Positions 38,043-48,102 of a DNA stretch of 64,000 bases are shown here, piece after piece (within the stretch, counting starts at the first letter, position 1; each line of letters opens with the position of its first letter). The notes under the pieces were generated by a model, which ran no database searches, was not told the DNA's origin, and was given only the letters and a program-made list of their open reading frames with translations. This stretch comes from Stenotrophomonas tumulicola. GTDB lineage: Bacteria > Pseudomonadota > Gammaproteobacteria > Xanthomonadales > Xanthomonadaceae. The stretch is from NCBI RefSeq assembly GCF_014117215.1, contig NZ_JACGXS010000003.1:124001-188000 (forward strand). The letters run 5' to 3'. A program made the position numbers and the translations under genes.

Positions 38043-39839
38043 ATGCCCACCCGCCCGCCGCTGTCCCCGATGACCCGCAGCGCCATCGTGCTCATTGCCC
38101 TGCTGCAGGGCCTGATGCTGTACGTGGCGCAGCAGCTGGCCGACAGCTGGCCCTTGCAGGATATCGGCTGGCGTTACCGCTGGTATGCCTGGGTACTGAC
38201 GGTGCCCACGGCCGTCGCCCTGACCGTGGTGGACCTGCGTGACCGCCGCCTGTGGCTGCATGCACTGGCCGCCTCGCTGGTGGTGATCGCGCTGGCCAGC
38301 TGGATCGGCTGGAACCTGCAGGGCGCGACCGGGCTGCGGTCGGCGTCGCTGCGGTTGCCGTTCTCGCTGGCGATGGCGGTGGCTACCTTCATCAGCCTGC
38401 CGTGGTGGCAGCACCGGTTGCAGCAGGGCCATTGGCGCGCGGGTTACGACGCGCTGTTCGAACGTGCCTGGCAGAACGGCCTGACGCTGGCGCTGGCCGT
38501 TCTGTTCACCGGCCTCACCTGGCTGCTGCTGTGGCTATGGGCAGCGTTGTTCGGGCTGCTGAAGATCGACTTCTTCACCGAACTGTTCCGCCAGGACGCC
38601 TTCATCGCGCTCGTCACCGGCACGCTGGCGGGCTTTGGCGTGCTGATCGGCCGCACCCAGCAGCGCGCCATCCAGATCACCCGCCAGATCCTGTTCGCCA
38701 TATGCAGGGGCCTGCTGCCACTGCTGTCCTTCATCACCGTGATCTTTACCCTCAGCCTGCCCTTCACCGGCTTGCAATCGCTGTGGGAAACCCGTTCGGC
38801 CGCCTCGCTGCTGCTGGTGCTGACCCTGTTGATGGTGGGCTTCGCCAACGCGGTCTACCAGCACGACAGTGACCAGCCGCCCTACCCTGCGTGGCTGCGG
38901 CGGCTGGTGGAGGCCAGCCTGTTCGCCCTGCCAGTGCTGGCCGCGCTGGCGCTGTATGCGATGGCACTGCGCATCGGCCAGTATGGCTGGACGCTGGACC
39001 GCTTCTGGGCGGTGCTGGTGGCCGTGCTGGCGGCCGGCTATGCACTGGGCTATGCGTTGGCCCCGCTGCGTAGTGGCGGCCGCTGGCTGCAACAGCTGGA
39101 GCCGGTCAACCGGCTGATGTGCTGGGCCGTACTGGCTGCAGCACTGCTGGCCAGCTCGCCGCTGCTGGATCCGGTGCGCATCACCCTGGCCAGCCAGCAC
39201 GCGCGCCTGCTGGCGAACCCCGCCGCCATAACCGCCGCCGATGCCTCGATGCTGCGTTTCGATGTCGGCCGGCGTGGCGTGGACACCCTGCGCACGTTGC
39301 AGGGCGAGCCGCCCATCCAGGCCGACCCACGCGCCACCAGCGTGGTCACCCAGGCGCTGGCACGCACCACGGCATGGGGCAGCGGCGAGCCCCCCATCGA
39401 CGATGGCATCCGCGACCTGACGACGCTGCGCGCGCGTGTGCGGCTGGCCGAAGGTTCTCCTTCACCCCCGGAAAGCTGGTGGCAGGCGCTGCTGGCGCGC
39501 AAGCTCGAAGCCAGCGGTTGCCTGGATGACGACGGCAGCTGCGTCGTGCTGCTTCGCGATTTCGACGACGACGGACATGACGAGGTGCTGCTGTGCTCGC
39601 TGCCACCCCAGTCGGGCGCCTACTGCCAATTGCATGCACCGGGGAAACAGGGCTGGTGGACGGCAGGCAGCTTTGCCTTCCCGCGCGGCGAATCACGGTC
39701 AGACAGCGCGCGCATCCAGGCAGCGATACGCGCCGGCAAACTGGCCCTGCGGCGCCCCCGCTGGCCGGACCTTTTGCTGGATGGCCAGGCGCCAGCCAGC
39801 ATCGACAACCTTTCTGAAGAACCCTTGGAAACACCATGA
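38043..39839 (+). CDS. DUF4153 membrane protein
   Basis: 598 residues. About ten membrane helices fill residues 15-390; the rest is a soluble C-terminal part with acidic D-D-D-G segments. The [11 protein letters not shown] and [11 protein letters not shown] motifs are typical of DUF4153. The role is unknown. tag overlaps its stop by four bases. Confidence 0.82.
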   Translation: MPTRPPLSPMTRSAIVLIALLQGLMLYVAQQLADSWPLQDIGWRYRWYAWVLTVPTAVALTVVDLRDRRLWLHALAASLVVIALASWIGWNLQGATGLRSASLRLPFSLAMAVATFISLPWWQHRLQQGHWRAGYDALFERAWQNGLTLALAVLFTGLTWLLLWLWAALFGLLKIDFFTELFRQDAFIALVTGTLAGFGVLIGRTQQRAIQITRQILFAICRGLLPLLSFITVIFTLSLPFTGLQSLWETRSAASLLLVLTLLMVGFANAVYQHDSDQPPYPAWLRRLVEASLFALPVLAALALYAMALRIGQYGWTLDRFWAVLVAVLAAGYALGYALAPLRSGGRWLQQLEPVNRLMCWAVLAAALLASSPLLDPVRITLASQHARLLANPAAITAADASMLRFDVGRRGVDTLRTLQGEPPIQADPRATSVVTQALARTTAWGSGEPPIDDGIRDLTTLRARVRLAEGSPSPPESWWQALLARKLEASGCLDDDGSCVVLLRDFDDDGHDEVLLCSLPPQSGAYCQLHAPGKQGWWTAGSFAFPRGESRSDSARIQAAIRAGKLALRRPRWPDLLLDGQAPASIDNLSEEPLETP

Positions 39840-40372
39840 GCGGATACTGCAGCATCGCCCCGGGCCACCCCGTGCATGGCCATTACCATGACCAGGAATA
39901 CGGATTTCCACAGCGCGAGGAACGCGAACTGTTCGAGCGCCTGCTGCTGGAAATCAACCAGGCCGGACTGAGCTGGGAAACCATCCTGAAGAAGCGCGAG
40001 GGATTCCGCCGCGCCTACGATGGCTTCGACGTGGATACCGTGGCCGGTTATGGGCAGCCCGATATCGACCGCCTGCTGGCCGACCCGGGCATCATCCGCA
40101 ACCGGCTGAAAGTACTGGCGGCGATCCACAACGCGCAGGTCATCCAGGGGCTGCGCGACAGCCATGGCGGCTTCGTGCAGTGGCTGGACGCGCACCATCC
40201 GCTGGACAAGGCCGACTGGGTGAAGCTGTTCAAGAATACCTTCCGCTTCACCGGCGGAGAAATCACCGGCGAGTTCCTGATGAGCCTGGGTTACCTGCGC
40301 GGCGCACACGCTGACGACTGTCCGGTGCAGAAGCGCATCGCAAAACTGAAACCGGCGTGGTCCACACAGTAG
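39836..40372 (+). CDS. tag: DNA-3-methyladenine glycosylase I
   Basis: 178 residues. Zinc ligands match the Tag zinc snap: C5, H18 and, near the C-terminus, H-A-D-D-C. The catalytic region Q-A-G-L-S-W-E-T-I-L-K-K-R and F-R-F-T-G-G-E are present. It excises 3-methyladenine from alkylated DNA. The stop codon TAG forms part of a SMAG element (GTAG head). Confidence 0.93.
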   Translation: MSGYCSIAPGHPVHGHYHDQEYGFPQREERELFERLLLEINQAGLSWETILKKREGFRRAYDGFDVDTVAGYGQPDIDRLLADPGIIRNRLKVLAAIHNAQVIQGLRDSHGGFVQWLDAHHPLDKADWVKLFKNTFRFTGGEITGEFLMSLGYLRGAHADDCPVQKRIAKLKPAWSTQ

Positions 40373-40391
40373 TGCCGAGCCATGCTCGGCG
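40369..40391. repeat. SMAG element overlapping the tag stop codon
   Basis: GTAGTGCCGAGCCATGCTCG followed by GC, whose GTAG head supplies the stop codon of tag (40370-40372). Confidence 0.75.
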
Positions 40392-40443
40392 AGCGCAGCG
40401 GTCGCTGGACCGCACCGCCATTGCCGGACATATCAACGAAGCA

Positions 40444-41151
40444 TCAAACGCCCATGTAACGCCCGGGCCGGTGGTTGAACATCAGCACCAGGCTGAGCAC
40501 CACCGCGCCGATGGCCGAGTACAGCACCTGCATCGGCGACAGCACCGAGAACGCCACCAGCATCAACATCGCATCGAAGCTCATCTGCACCTTCCCGGCG
40601 CTCCAGCCGCGGGTGCGCTGCAGGTAGACGGCCAGGATGCCGATACCCCCCAGGCTGGCCCGGTGGCGGATGAAGAACAGGATGCCCAACCCGGCCAGCG
40701 CACCGCCGACCACCGCCGAATACAGCGGATCGATATGCGCGAAATCCGCCCAGCGCGGCAGCAGATCGGTAAGGATGCCGCAGGCGGTGACTGCCGCGAA
40801 CGTCTTCAGCGTGAACTCCCAGCCCATGCGGCGCACGCCTACCCAATAGAACGGCAGGTTGACCAGCACGAACACCAGGCCGAAGTTCCAGCCGGCGGCA
40901 TAGTGGACCAGGAAGGCCAGCCCGGCCATGCCCCCGATCATCAGCCCACCTTTGGCAAAGATGGCCAGGCCCAGCGAAGCCACCAGCGTGGCCAGCACCA
41001 TGCCCTGCATGTCTTCGGCGTGGGAATGGCGCAGCGCGCGGGCATCCTGGACGGTACCGGCACTGTCGGGCGGCGGGGTCAACGGACCGGCGGTGACAAG
41101 GTGGCCGTCAGCGTCGTCGCACGGCGCGGGGCCATGGGATTGAAGGGACAT
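40444..41151 (-). CDS. YitT family (DUF161) membrane protein
   Basis: 235 residues, five to six helices between about 50 and 230, with the family G-M-A-G-L-A-F-L and G-G-I-G-I-L-A-V-Y-L segments. The 45-residue N-terminus is hydrophilic. A permease role is likely but no substrate is known. The gene stands alone between tag and pilB. Confidence 0.85.
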   Translation of the reverse strand: MSLQSHGPAPCDDADGHLVTAGPLTPPPDSAGTVQDARALRHSHAEDMQGMVLATLVASLGLAIFAKGGLMIGGMAGLAFLVHYAAGWNFGLVFVLVNLPFYWVGVRRMGWEFTLKTFAAVTACGILTDLLPRWADFAHIDPLYSAVVGGALAGLGILFFIRHRASLGGIGILAVYLQRTRGWSAGKVQMSFDAMLMLVAFSVLSPMQVLYSAIGAVVLSLVLMFNHRPGRYMGV

Positions 41152-41243
41152 GGGGGTGGGTGCGGCGTGTGGGGAGCCGTATTAGACACGAACACGGCGA
41201 CGGTTGCAGGTGAAATCTATTCAGGGTGGGGGTCAGCCCCCCA

Positions 41244-42968
41244 TCAATCCTTGGTGACGCGGTTGATCTCGGCCAGGCTGGTGATGCCCTTGCTGGCCTT
41301 GATCAGCGCCGATTGCCGCAGGTCATTCACCCCGATCGCCTGCGCCGCCTCGGCGATCTGCAGCGCATTGCCGCCGGCCAGGATGATCGTCGAGATTTCA
41401 TCGGTCATCGGCATCACCTGATAGATGCCGGTACGGCCTTTGTAGCCTTCGGTGCAGTCATCGCACCCCACCGCCTCGTACAGCTCGATGCCTGCGTCCA
41501 GCTGCGCCTGGGTGAAGCCTTCGGCCAGCAGCGCATGCGTCGGCAGCTCGGTCTGGCGCCTGCACTGCTTGCACAGCCGGCGTGCCAGCCGCTGGGCAAT
41601 CACCAGCGTTACCGAACTGGTGATGTTGTACGGCGCGATCCCCATGTTCATCAGGCGCGCGATGGTCTGCGGCGCATCGTTGGTATGCAGGGTGGACAGC
41701 ACCATGTGACCGGTCTGCGCCGCCTTGATCGCGATTTCCGCCGTTTCCAGGTCGCGGATTTCGCCCACCATGATGATGTCTGGATCCTGGCGCAGGAACG
41801 AGCGCAGCGCCGCGGCGAAGGTCATGCCGCGCTTGTTGTTCTGCTGTACCTGGTTCACGCCCGGCAGGCGGATTTCCACCGGATCCTCGGCGGTGGAGAT
41901 GTTGCGCGTTTCATCGTTGAGGATGCCCAGCGCGGTATACAGCGATACCGTCTTGCCCGAACCGGTCGGGCCGGTCACCAGCACCATGCCGTACGGTTTG
42001 TGGATCGCATCGGTGAACAGCTTCTGCTGCTCGGGCTCATAGCCCAGCTTGTCGATGCCCAGTTTGGCCGCACTGCCATCCAGGATACGCAGCACCACTT
42101 TTTCGCCAAACAGGGTTGGCAGCGTGCTGACGCGGAAATCGATCTGGCGGGTCTTGGACAGGTTGAGCTTGATGCGTCCGTCCTGCGGCACGCGCTTTTC
42201 AGCGATATCCAGCTGCGCCATCACCTTCAGGCGCGCCGCGATGCGCTGGTTCAACTTCACCGGTGCCCGGGCAACCATCTTCAACAGGCCGTCGATGCGC
42301 AGGCGCACCCGGTAATCGTCCTCGTAAGGTTCAAAGTGGATATCAGACGCCCCCTTGCGGATGGCATCGACCAGCACCTTGTTGACGAACTTCACCACGG
42401 GCGTGTCATCGCCCTTGGCATCGATGCCCGAATCGGATCCAGCGCCCTCGTCGTCGGTACCCACCTCCAGGTTGGCCATGCCCTCGTCGTCGCCGCCCAG
42501 CGAATCGGTCATCGAGTCATGGCTGGTCTGCCACTGCTCCAGCGTGCGACGGATCTGGTCTTCATCCACCAGGATCGGCTCCACCACCAGGTTGGTGTGG
42601 AACTTGATCTCGTCCAGTGAATGGGTCGGGTTGCTGGTACCGATGTAAAGCTTGCCGCCGCGCTTGAACAGCGGCAGCACATGGTGCTTGCGCAACAGTT
42701 CTTCACTGACCAGGCTCATGGCGTTCTGGTTGACGTCGAACACGCTGACATCGAACAGCGGCATGCCGAATTCCAGCGCATTGGCCGCCGCCAGTTGCGG
42801 GGCGCTGACCACCTTGTGCTGCGCAAACCACTGCGGCAAGGGCAGCCGCGCGGCCGTGGCCTTGTCCATCGCATCGCGGGCGCCGGACTCATCCAGCGCG
42901 CCATCCTGGACCAGGCGGCGCGCAATGCCGGTGATACCGACAAGGTTGGCGGTGGCGATGGCGTTCAT
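41244..42968 (-). CDS. pilB: Type IV pilus assembly ATPase PilB
   Basis: 574 residues from the ATG at 42968; the frame runs upstream but that part is not PilB-like. The N-terminal domain (1-140) is followed by the ATPase: Walker A G-P-T-G-S-G-K-T (333-340), Asp box, Walker B I-I-M-V-G-E-I-R-D, His box T-L-H-T-N-D-A, and a tetracysteine zinc motif (C-K-Q-C, then C-D-D-C). It drives pilin extension from the inner membrane. pilC and pilD lie on the other strand beyond the pilin genes. Confidence 0.96.
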   Translation of the reverse strand: MNAIATANLVGITGIARRLVQDGALDESGARDAMDKATAARLPLPQWFAQHKVVSAPQLAAANALEFGMPLFDVSVFDVNQNAMSLVSEELLRKHHVLPLFKRGGKLYIGTSNPTHSLDEIKFHTNLVVEPILVDEDQIRRTLEQWQTSHDSMTDSLGGDDEGMANLEVGTDDEGAGSDSGIDAKGDDTPVVKFVNKVLVDAIRKGASDIHFEPYEDDYRVRLRIDGLLKMVARAPVKLNQRIAARLKVMAQLDIAEKRVPQDGRIKLNLSKTRQIDFRVSTLPTLFGEKVVLRILDGSAAKLGIDKLGYEPEQQKLFTDAIHKPYGMVLVTGPTGSGKTVSLYTALGILNDETRNISTAEDPVEIRLPGVNQVQQNNKRGMTFAAALRSFLRQDPDIIMVGEIRDLETAEIAIKAAQTGHMVLSTLHTNDAPQTIARLMNMGIAPYNITSSVTLVIAQRLARRLCKQCRRQTELPTHALLAEGFTQAQLDAGIELYEAVGCDDCTEGYKGRTGIYQVMPMTDEISTIILAGGNALQIAEAAQAIGVNDLRQSALIKASKGITSLAEINRVTKD

Positions 42969-43080
42969 GCGGTTCCTCGATCTGAGTGCCCACGGCGCAT
43001 CCCGCCCCGCTGGCCTACTGTGTTGGTCCGCTGCTGGCTCCCCCTGCAGCACCACGCATCTTAACGCAGCTGGGGGCCGA

Positions 43081-43125
43081 TGCCCGGCCCCAGCGCATTC
43101 CAGTGCGTGCTCGCCAACTACCGCT
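43081..43125 (-). pseudogene. Remnant of the 3' end of a spermidine-synthase-like gene
   Basis: On the minus strand this reads L-A-S-T-H-W-N-A-L-G-P. The C-terminus of the large fused gene 2 kb away reads L-A-D-T-H-W-N-A-L-G-P. At DNA level 21 bases (CCCAGCGCATTCCAGTGCGTG) are identical at 43089 and 45013, and flanking bases continue to match. The copy has no gene around it and ends at the amidase stop codon. It appears to be what is left of a second copy, or of a rearrangement that brought in the amidase gene. Confidence 0.6.
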
Positions 43126-44701
43126 TCGCGGGTATCGCCGCCGGAAGCAGTCCCTGATTGGCCCGCTTGCGTCGCGCTGACGTCGCTGTGCACTCCAGCG
43201 TGTGCTCCAGGGGCTCAGTCTTCACCCCGTCTGCATCAACGAGCCAGCGCTTCCATCGGAATACACCAGACTGCCAAGGCTTGCTGCGGCATATATACGG
43301 TCGAATGATTGGCGAATCCTGGGGGCTATCCAGCTTGATTTGATGGTCCTGGCAAATCCACCCCGACGGACATTTCACCCACTGCGCATATATGGTTACC
43401 GGAAAGGTCGGATTCCCCGAATATCCGATACTGTATGTAAACGGCATATTGACTGGACTGCTGACATCGGGCATGTCATCGATCTTGAACTTCTCACACC
43501 GCTTCCCTTCGCTATAGAGTCTGATTCCTTTTGCCATGCCGGCAGAGGCAGCGATACGGAAATCCGCACTCTGAAGCGCTGCGGCATCGTTCGCATTGCT
43601 GTGGAACCCGACCTCGATCAAAGCGGCCCTTCTGTCAGGAAGCGTAAGGCGCAGCTCACCGTAGTTACCTGGGCGAGGGACGGTGTCGACTCTCCAATCC
43701 GAATAACGAGGAATCGACTGAATGATTTCCTCCATGGAGCAGAGCATGCGCTGGGCGTACTCCGCGTCCTCAGGCCTCCCGCTTTGATAAATCCCGACTG
43801 TTCCTCGCGCGCTTTCATTGGCTGCGCCATTCGTATGGATATGAAGGGAATACGCTGCACCTACGTGATTTGCGAATAGAGGCCGGGCGCGGATGTCATC
43901 ATCCTCCTCTCCATCCGGGTCATTTTCATTAGGCAAGGAATCCCATATCACCGAATTATCCGGAAACTGGCTCTGCAGCCATGTTCGCGCTGACATCTTC
44001 CACCATGGATGCCCGCTTTCGATATGGGCATCCATACGATCGCTACGCGCCATGACCACAGGAAAATGCAGCCTGTCAATGACATTCTGCGCCGCAGTCC
44101 AAGCATAAAATGGAGTAGTAAAGTCCTCCTGCATTCCGTTCATGACAGGCCGGCGGGTTTCCCAGTTTTGGCTGATGCGATTGAAAAAATATCCATGCCC
44201 AGCTGAAATCATGACAATACGCGGCGGATCCTCCCCATGGGGACGGGCAATGCCCCCGGACGGAGATGTGAGAGCCGGGTCCGGATGGTAGAAATTGATA
44301 TCCTTACCCCCGTAGGTGCACTGGATGTCAGGTACTGATATGAAATCCCGCAGCAGCACGTAGGCCTCCATCGTCAGCGCATGACACTGATCTTCCGACG
44401 CTTCCGCGCTTGATGTAATGGCGTCAGGACCAAGCTCTATGCGCATCCGTCCATCGTGTACAGACAGGGAGGTCGATATCTGGACAGCCGTCTGTCCGGA
44501 TGCCAGCCCTCTCCTATCTATCACGTCTTGTAGAACACGGGTAACAAGGGTTTCCAGCTCCTGTTCGTCAACGCTCGCGGTCGCTGAGAGAAGCTGGGTC
44601 TGCGAGGGAGGTTCACCTGCGTACACGTAGAGTGTGAGGGCAGTCCAGATGCAGGACATCGCCACTCCCCCAATCAAATGATGGAAAAGTTTCCGGTTCA
44701 T
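43118..44701 (-). CDS. Exported N-acetylmuramoyl-L-alanine amidase-like protein, probably acquired
   Basis: 527 residues from the ATG at 44701, which has GGGGAG at good spacing. A basic start and hydrophobic segment (10-28) predict export or anchoring. An Amidase_3-type zinc site is complete: H169 (I-S-A-G-H-G), E192 (Q-E-D), H289 (L-H-I-H-T-N-G-A) and catalytic E363 (L-I-E-V-G-F-H-S-N). A roughly 130-residue N-terminal region and a roughly 130-residue Cys-containing C-terminal region (C-P-S-G-W-I-C, C-R-S-K-P-W) are not recognised. Visibly lower GC and mixed codon use than neighbours suggest horizontal transfer. It should cleave the MurNAc-L-Ala bond in peptidoglycan. Confidence 0.75.
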   Translation of the reverse strand: MNRKLFHHLIGGVAMSCIWTALTLYVYAGEPPSQTQLLSATASVDEQELETLVTRVLQDVIDRRGLASGQTAVQISTSLSVHDGRMRIELGPDAITSSAEASEDQCHALTMEAYVLLRDFISVPDIQCTYGGKDINFYHPDPALTSPSGGIARPHGEDPPRIVMISAGHGYFFNRISQNWETRRPVMNGMQEDFTTPFYAWTAAQNVIDRLHFPVVMARSDRMDAHIESGHPWWKMSARTWLQSQFPDNSVIWDSLPNENDPDGEEDDDIRARPLFANHVGAAYSLHIHTNGAANESARGTVGIYQSGRPEDAEYAQRMLCSMEEIIQSIPRYSDWRVDTVPRPGNYGELRLTLPDRRAALIEVGFHSNANDAAALQSADFRIAASAGMAKGIRLYSEGKRCEKFKIDDMPDVSSPVNMPFTYSIGYSGNPTFPVTIYAQWVKCPSGWICQDHQIKLDSPQDSPIIRPYICRSKPWQSGVFRWKRWLVDADGVKTEPLEHTLECTATSARRKRANQGLLPAAIPAKR

Positions 44702-44925
44702 TGTTTGACTCCCCATGTATGGAGGCTCTCAGCCACTTGAGGGCTCTCGAGCCATACCTCAGGAAATCGAAGTTTCCGAGGCCATTACAATCTGCACGCT
44801 ATTGGTGGCGCTGCATGTAGGGGGAATCGCCAAGAATGCGTCCGCCTTGGCATCCGCCGTCATGCCAAGGATTCTGATGTGCAACAGATATCCTAAGAGG
44901 CCAATCTGAAGCGATCCATGGGTAC

Positions 44926-47900
44926 CTACGGGTCAGATCCCTCGCGGGAACCAGACCCCAACGCGGCCATGTAAGTGATCAGACGCAGCCGGCCACTCGC
45001 CCGTGCATCCGGTCCCAGCGCATTCCAGTGCGTGTCCGCCAGTTCCCGCGCCAAACGGGTGTCGCCGGTGGACCACGCCGCATATTGCAGCGCCCCGAAC
45101 AGGTAGTAGCCCGAACGCGCATCAGCCAGCAGGCCTGCAGAATGTGGCCCTTCCAGCAGGCGCTGGCCCGCAGCGAGCACCTGCGCATGGTCGTCAGCGG
45201 CGGCCGCCGCAACCAGCCCTAATGCGTCGATCACCGTGGGATCGTGCAACGCGCATGGCCGCCATTGTGGCGTGACCCACAGCGCGTCGCGTTCGGCCGG
45301 CGGCAGGAAAGGTATGGTCTCCCCGGCCAGGAAGAACGCCAGCCCAGCGGTTTCCAGCGGCGTCACCTCCAGTTCGCAGCGTGCGCCCAGCAACCGCAAC
45401 GCATCGGCCAGTGCATGGTCGCCGCCACCGGGCAGGTCCGCGCCATGTTGCAACCGCTGCGACAGCAAGTGCGCCGTGGTACGCCGCTGCAGCACCTGCA
45501 GGTTCAATTGGCTCCCCTGCGCCGGCGGCACGCGCGACTCCGGCGCACCCCATGCGCGGGTCAGTGGCCATGGAGCCGTCATCATCGATTCCACGTCACC
45601 GACATACGCCTGCTCGAAGCGCGCGACCGGCGCACGCAAGGTCAGTATGGGGTGGTAATCGGAATGGCGCGGAGAGGGATACAGCGGCGGAAATGCACGC
45701 AGCGCGGCATCCCCCAGCACCAGGGTATCGCCCAGGTCATCCAGTCCATGCACGCCGATCCGTGCCAGTTCCCCACGCAGCGCCGGCTGCGCGAAGACCC
45801 CGTCATTGAGAGGTGGCAGATGGCCTTTGGGCGTAGCGACGATGATCAGGTCCGAGTCGTTGGCCAGGTAAGCGCGCACGTCGCTGAAGTGATCGACCAG
45901 CCCATCCAGCACCGATGACACCAGTTCCGGGGTGATTTCATACAGCTGCAGCCACTGTACGAACAGACCACCGTCATTGAGCTGGCGTGGCACGAAGGCG
46001 TAGAACTCATCGCTGAACAACGACGCCGTGCCGCCTACCCAAGGATTGGACGGCTCGGAAATGATCAGGTCGTAGCGCTGGCCGCTGCCGGCGAAATGTG
46101 CCTTGGCATCGTCGATGACGAGGTGCGAACGCGGATCATCGAACGCCCGCGCAACCCGGTCGCCAAACAGCCTGGCGCCCTCGATCATCGCCGGCTCGAT
46201 CTCCACCGTATCCACCCGCCCAACCCGCGCATCGCCCAGCAGCGTATGCGTGGTGAGGCCGGAGCCGAAACCGATCACGCCAATGCGCTCGAAGCCATTG
46301 CCCAGCGCCAGCGGCAGCGCGCCCAGCAGCACCATGGTGGATTCATCACCGCTGGGCTCCTGCTCCAGGCTGACGGTCATGCCCGCATCCACCTTGCCAT
46401 TGGTGGCAATGGAGCGCACCGGCCCACCGCCGCGGTCAGTCTCGAACACGGACACCGTGGCGGTCTGCCCATCGCGGAAGAACAGCATCTTCGCGCTGTC
46501 GTGCAGCCGCGCCCCGCCATGGCGATACACCGAGGAACTGAGCACCAACGGATCGAAGTGCACCAGTCCGACCGCGATGACCACACCCGCCACACTCAGC
46601 CCCGTGGCAATCGCCACCGGTCCCCGGCCTTGTCGACCACCATCCACCTGCCGTCGGTGGGTGCCGGCCGCTGGCCGGCGCGATTCCTGCGGCGCCGGCC
46701 ACAACAACCATATCCCCAAGCCCAGATCCACCACCGCCGCCACCAACAACGCGTACTTCAACCCCAGCAACGGCATCAACAGGTGCACCGCCGCCAGCAC
46801 ACCGATGATCGCGCCCACCGTATTGAACGCATACACCTGCCCGATTGCCCGCTCGCCCCGGCCCTGCCGCAGCAGCGCCAACGTCAGCAAAGGCAGCGTC
46901 ATGCCCGCGAAGAACGCCGCCGGGAACATCACCGCCACCGCGATGACCGCACTGGCCACGCTGTACAACCCGTAGCCATCGGCGCTGCGCACGATCACCC
47001 TCATCAGCCAGCCGACCCACTCGAATGCCTGTGCGTAGACAAACATCGACGCCAACGCGGCCAGCCCCATCAGCACCTGCGCCCAGCCGGCCACGCGCAA
47101 CGGCGATGCCATGCGATCCGCGCGATGGCGCAGCCACAGCCCACCGAACGCGATACCGGCAATAAATGCCGCCAGCATCAACTCGAACGAATGCAGCGTG
47201 GTCCCCAACGCCAGCGACAGCATGCGCACCCAAGTGATTTCATAGACGAACGAGGTCGCCCCCGTGAGCAATGCGATGCACAGCACCGCCATCACCGGCA
47301 TCGCGCTGGCGCCCCCTGTCGCGCCTGGTTCGCCGATGGGCGCGCTGGAAACCTCGTCACCCACCTCGTTGACCGCCGCCACACGGACCGCGTGCGCCGC
47401 CTCGGTAGAGCGGGGCCACGCCCCGCTCACGGGCACCCCATGCCCGCCCCCTCGCGCCAAAGGAAAAACCAACACCGCCACCAGGATATTCAACCCACCG
47501 GCCACCATCACCGTGCCCGGCAACCCAAGCGCAGGCAGCAACAGATATGTAGACGCCAGCGCACCCGCCGCCGCACCGATGCTGTTGGCGAAATACAGGC
47601 CCGCCAGCACCTCCCCCTGCGCCTGCGGCTGCACGCGCAGGTAACCGGCACTCATCAGCGGAAAGGTTGCGCCGAGCAGGACGCATTGCGGCAGTACCAG
47701 CACCGTAGCCAGCAGCCAGCGCAGGCCGGTGGCCCCGTTACCCTGCAGGCCAGGAAGCAGATGGGTATAGGCCCAACCGGTGATGCCCTGGAATACCCCA
47801 TCGAAAGCGAGGCCAAGCAGGCCAATCAGCAGTTCGATGGCGGCGTACGCCAGCAGCGGCCAGCGCCAGTCAATGCTGCGCCGGCTGGCCCACCACGCGC

Positions 47901-48102
47901 CAATGGCCATGCCTCCCATGAACAGCATGAGGACCAGGGACTGGGCGTGCGAAGAGTGGCCGAGGAACAGGCCGAGGTACTGGCTCCAGATGGACTGGTA
48001 GATCAGCCCGGAGAAGCCGGAGAGGATGAAGATGGGGAGGAGGTAGAGGCTGAGGCGGTGTGCTGGCAAAGACACGGCGGATTGGTCTCCCTCACAAGGC
48101 AA
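44926..48102 (-). CDS. Fused membrane transporter-like / spermidine synthase-like protein
   Basis: 1058 residues. The first 500 residues hold about twelve or more membrane helices in two blocks. The middle (about 560-850) is a spermidine-synthase-type methyltransferase fold with I-G-V-I-G-F-G-S-G, V-E-I-E-P-A-M-I-E and D-L-I-I-S-E-P-S-N-P-W-V-G-G-T-A. The rest is a C-terminal region of unknown type. Residues about 225-233 (G-A-W-P-R-S-T-E) are encoded by a SMAG element, in the loop between the two helix blocks. The last residues G-S-D-P come from a GGGTCAGATCCC motif. The aminopropyl transfer substrate is unknown; it lies downstream of the pilin genes. Confidence 0.8.
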   Translation of the reverse strand: MPCEGDQSAVSLPAHRLSLYLLPIFILSGFSGLIYQSIWSQYLGLFLGHSSHAQSLVLMLFMGGMAIGAWWASRRSIDWRWPLLAYAAIELLIGLLGLAFDGVFQGITGWAYTHLLPGLQGNGATGLRWLLATVLVLPQCVLLGATFPLMSAGYLRVQPQAQGEVLAGLYFANSIGAAAGALASTYLLLPALGLPGTVMVAGGLNILVAVLVFPLARGGGHGVPVSGAWPRSTEAAHAVRVAAVNEVGDEVSSAPIGEPGATGGASAMPVMAVLCIALLTGATSFVYEITWVRMLSLALGTTLHSFELMLAAFIAGIAFGGLWLRHRADRMASPLRVAGWAQVLMGLAALASMFVYAQAFEWVGWLMRVIVRSADGYGLYSVASAVIAVAVMFPAAFFAGMTLPLLTLALLRQGRGERAIGQVYAFNTVGAIIGVLAAVHLLMPLLGLKYALLVAAVVDLGLGIWLLWPAPQESRRPAAGTHRRQVDGGRQGRGPVAIATGLSVAGVVIAVGLVHFDPLVLSSSVYRHGGARLHDSAKMLFFRDGQTATVSVFETDRGGGPVRSIATNGKVDAGMTVSLEQEPSGDESTMVLLGALPLALGNGFERIGVIGFGSGLTTHTLLGDARVGRVDTVEIEPAMIEGARLFGDRVARAFDDPRSHLVIDDAKAHFAGSGQRYDLIISEPSNPWVGGTASLFSDEFYAFVPRQLNDGGLFVQWLQLYEITPELVSSVLDGLVDHFSDVRAYLANDSDLIIVATPKGHLPPLNDGVFAQPALRGELARIGVHGLDDLGDTLVLGDAALRAFPPLYPSPRHSDYHPILTLRAPVARFEQAYVGDVESMMTAPWPLTRAWGAPESRVPPAQGSQLNLQVLQRRTTAHLLSQRLQHGADLPGGGDHALADALRLLGARCELEVTPLETAGLAFFLAGETIPFLPPAERDALWVTPQWRPCALHDPTVIDALGLVAAAAADDHAQVLAAGQRLLEGPHSAGLLADARSGYYLFGALQYAAWSTGDTRLARELADTHWNALGPDARASGRLRLITYMAALGSGSREGSDP
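47404..47428. repeat. SMAG element inside a coding sequence
   Basis: GGTAGAGCGGGGCCACGCCC palindrome, followed by CGCT and a second inverse piece, translated in frame as part of the inter-helix loop of the fused transporter gene. Confidence 0.75.

Noticed and set aside
41152-43193. Upstream extension of pilB to 43193
   Set aside because: The added residues come from the remnant of the fused gene's 3' end and non-coding DNA; PilB homology starts at 42968.
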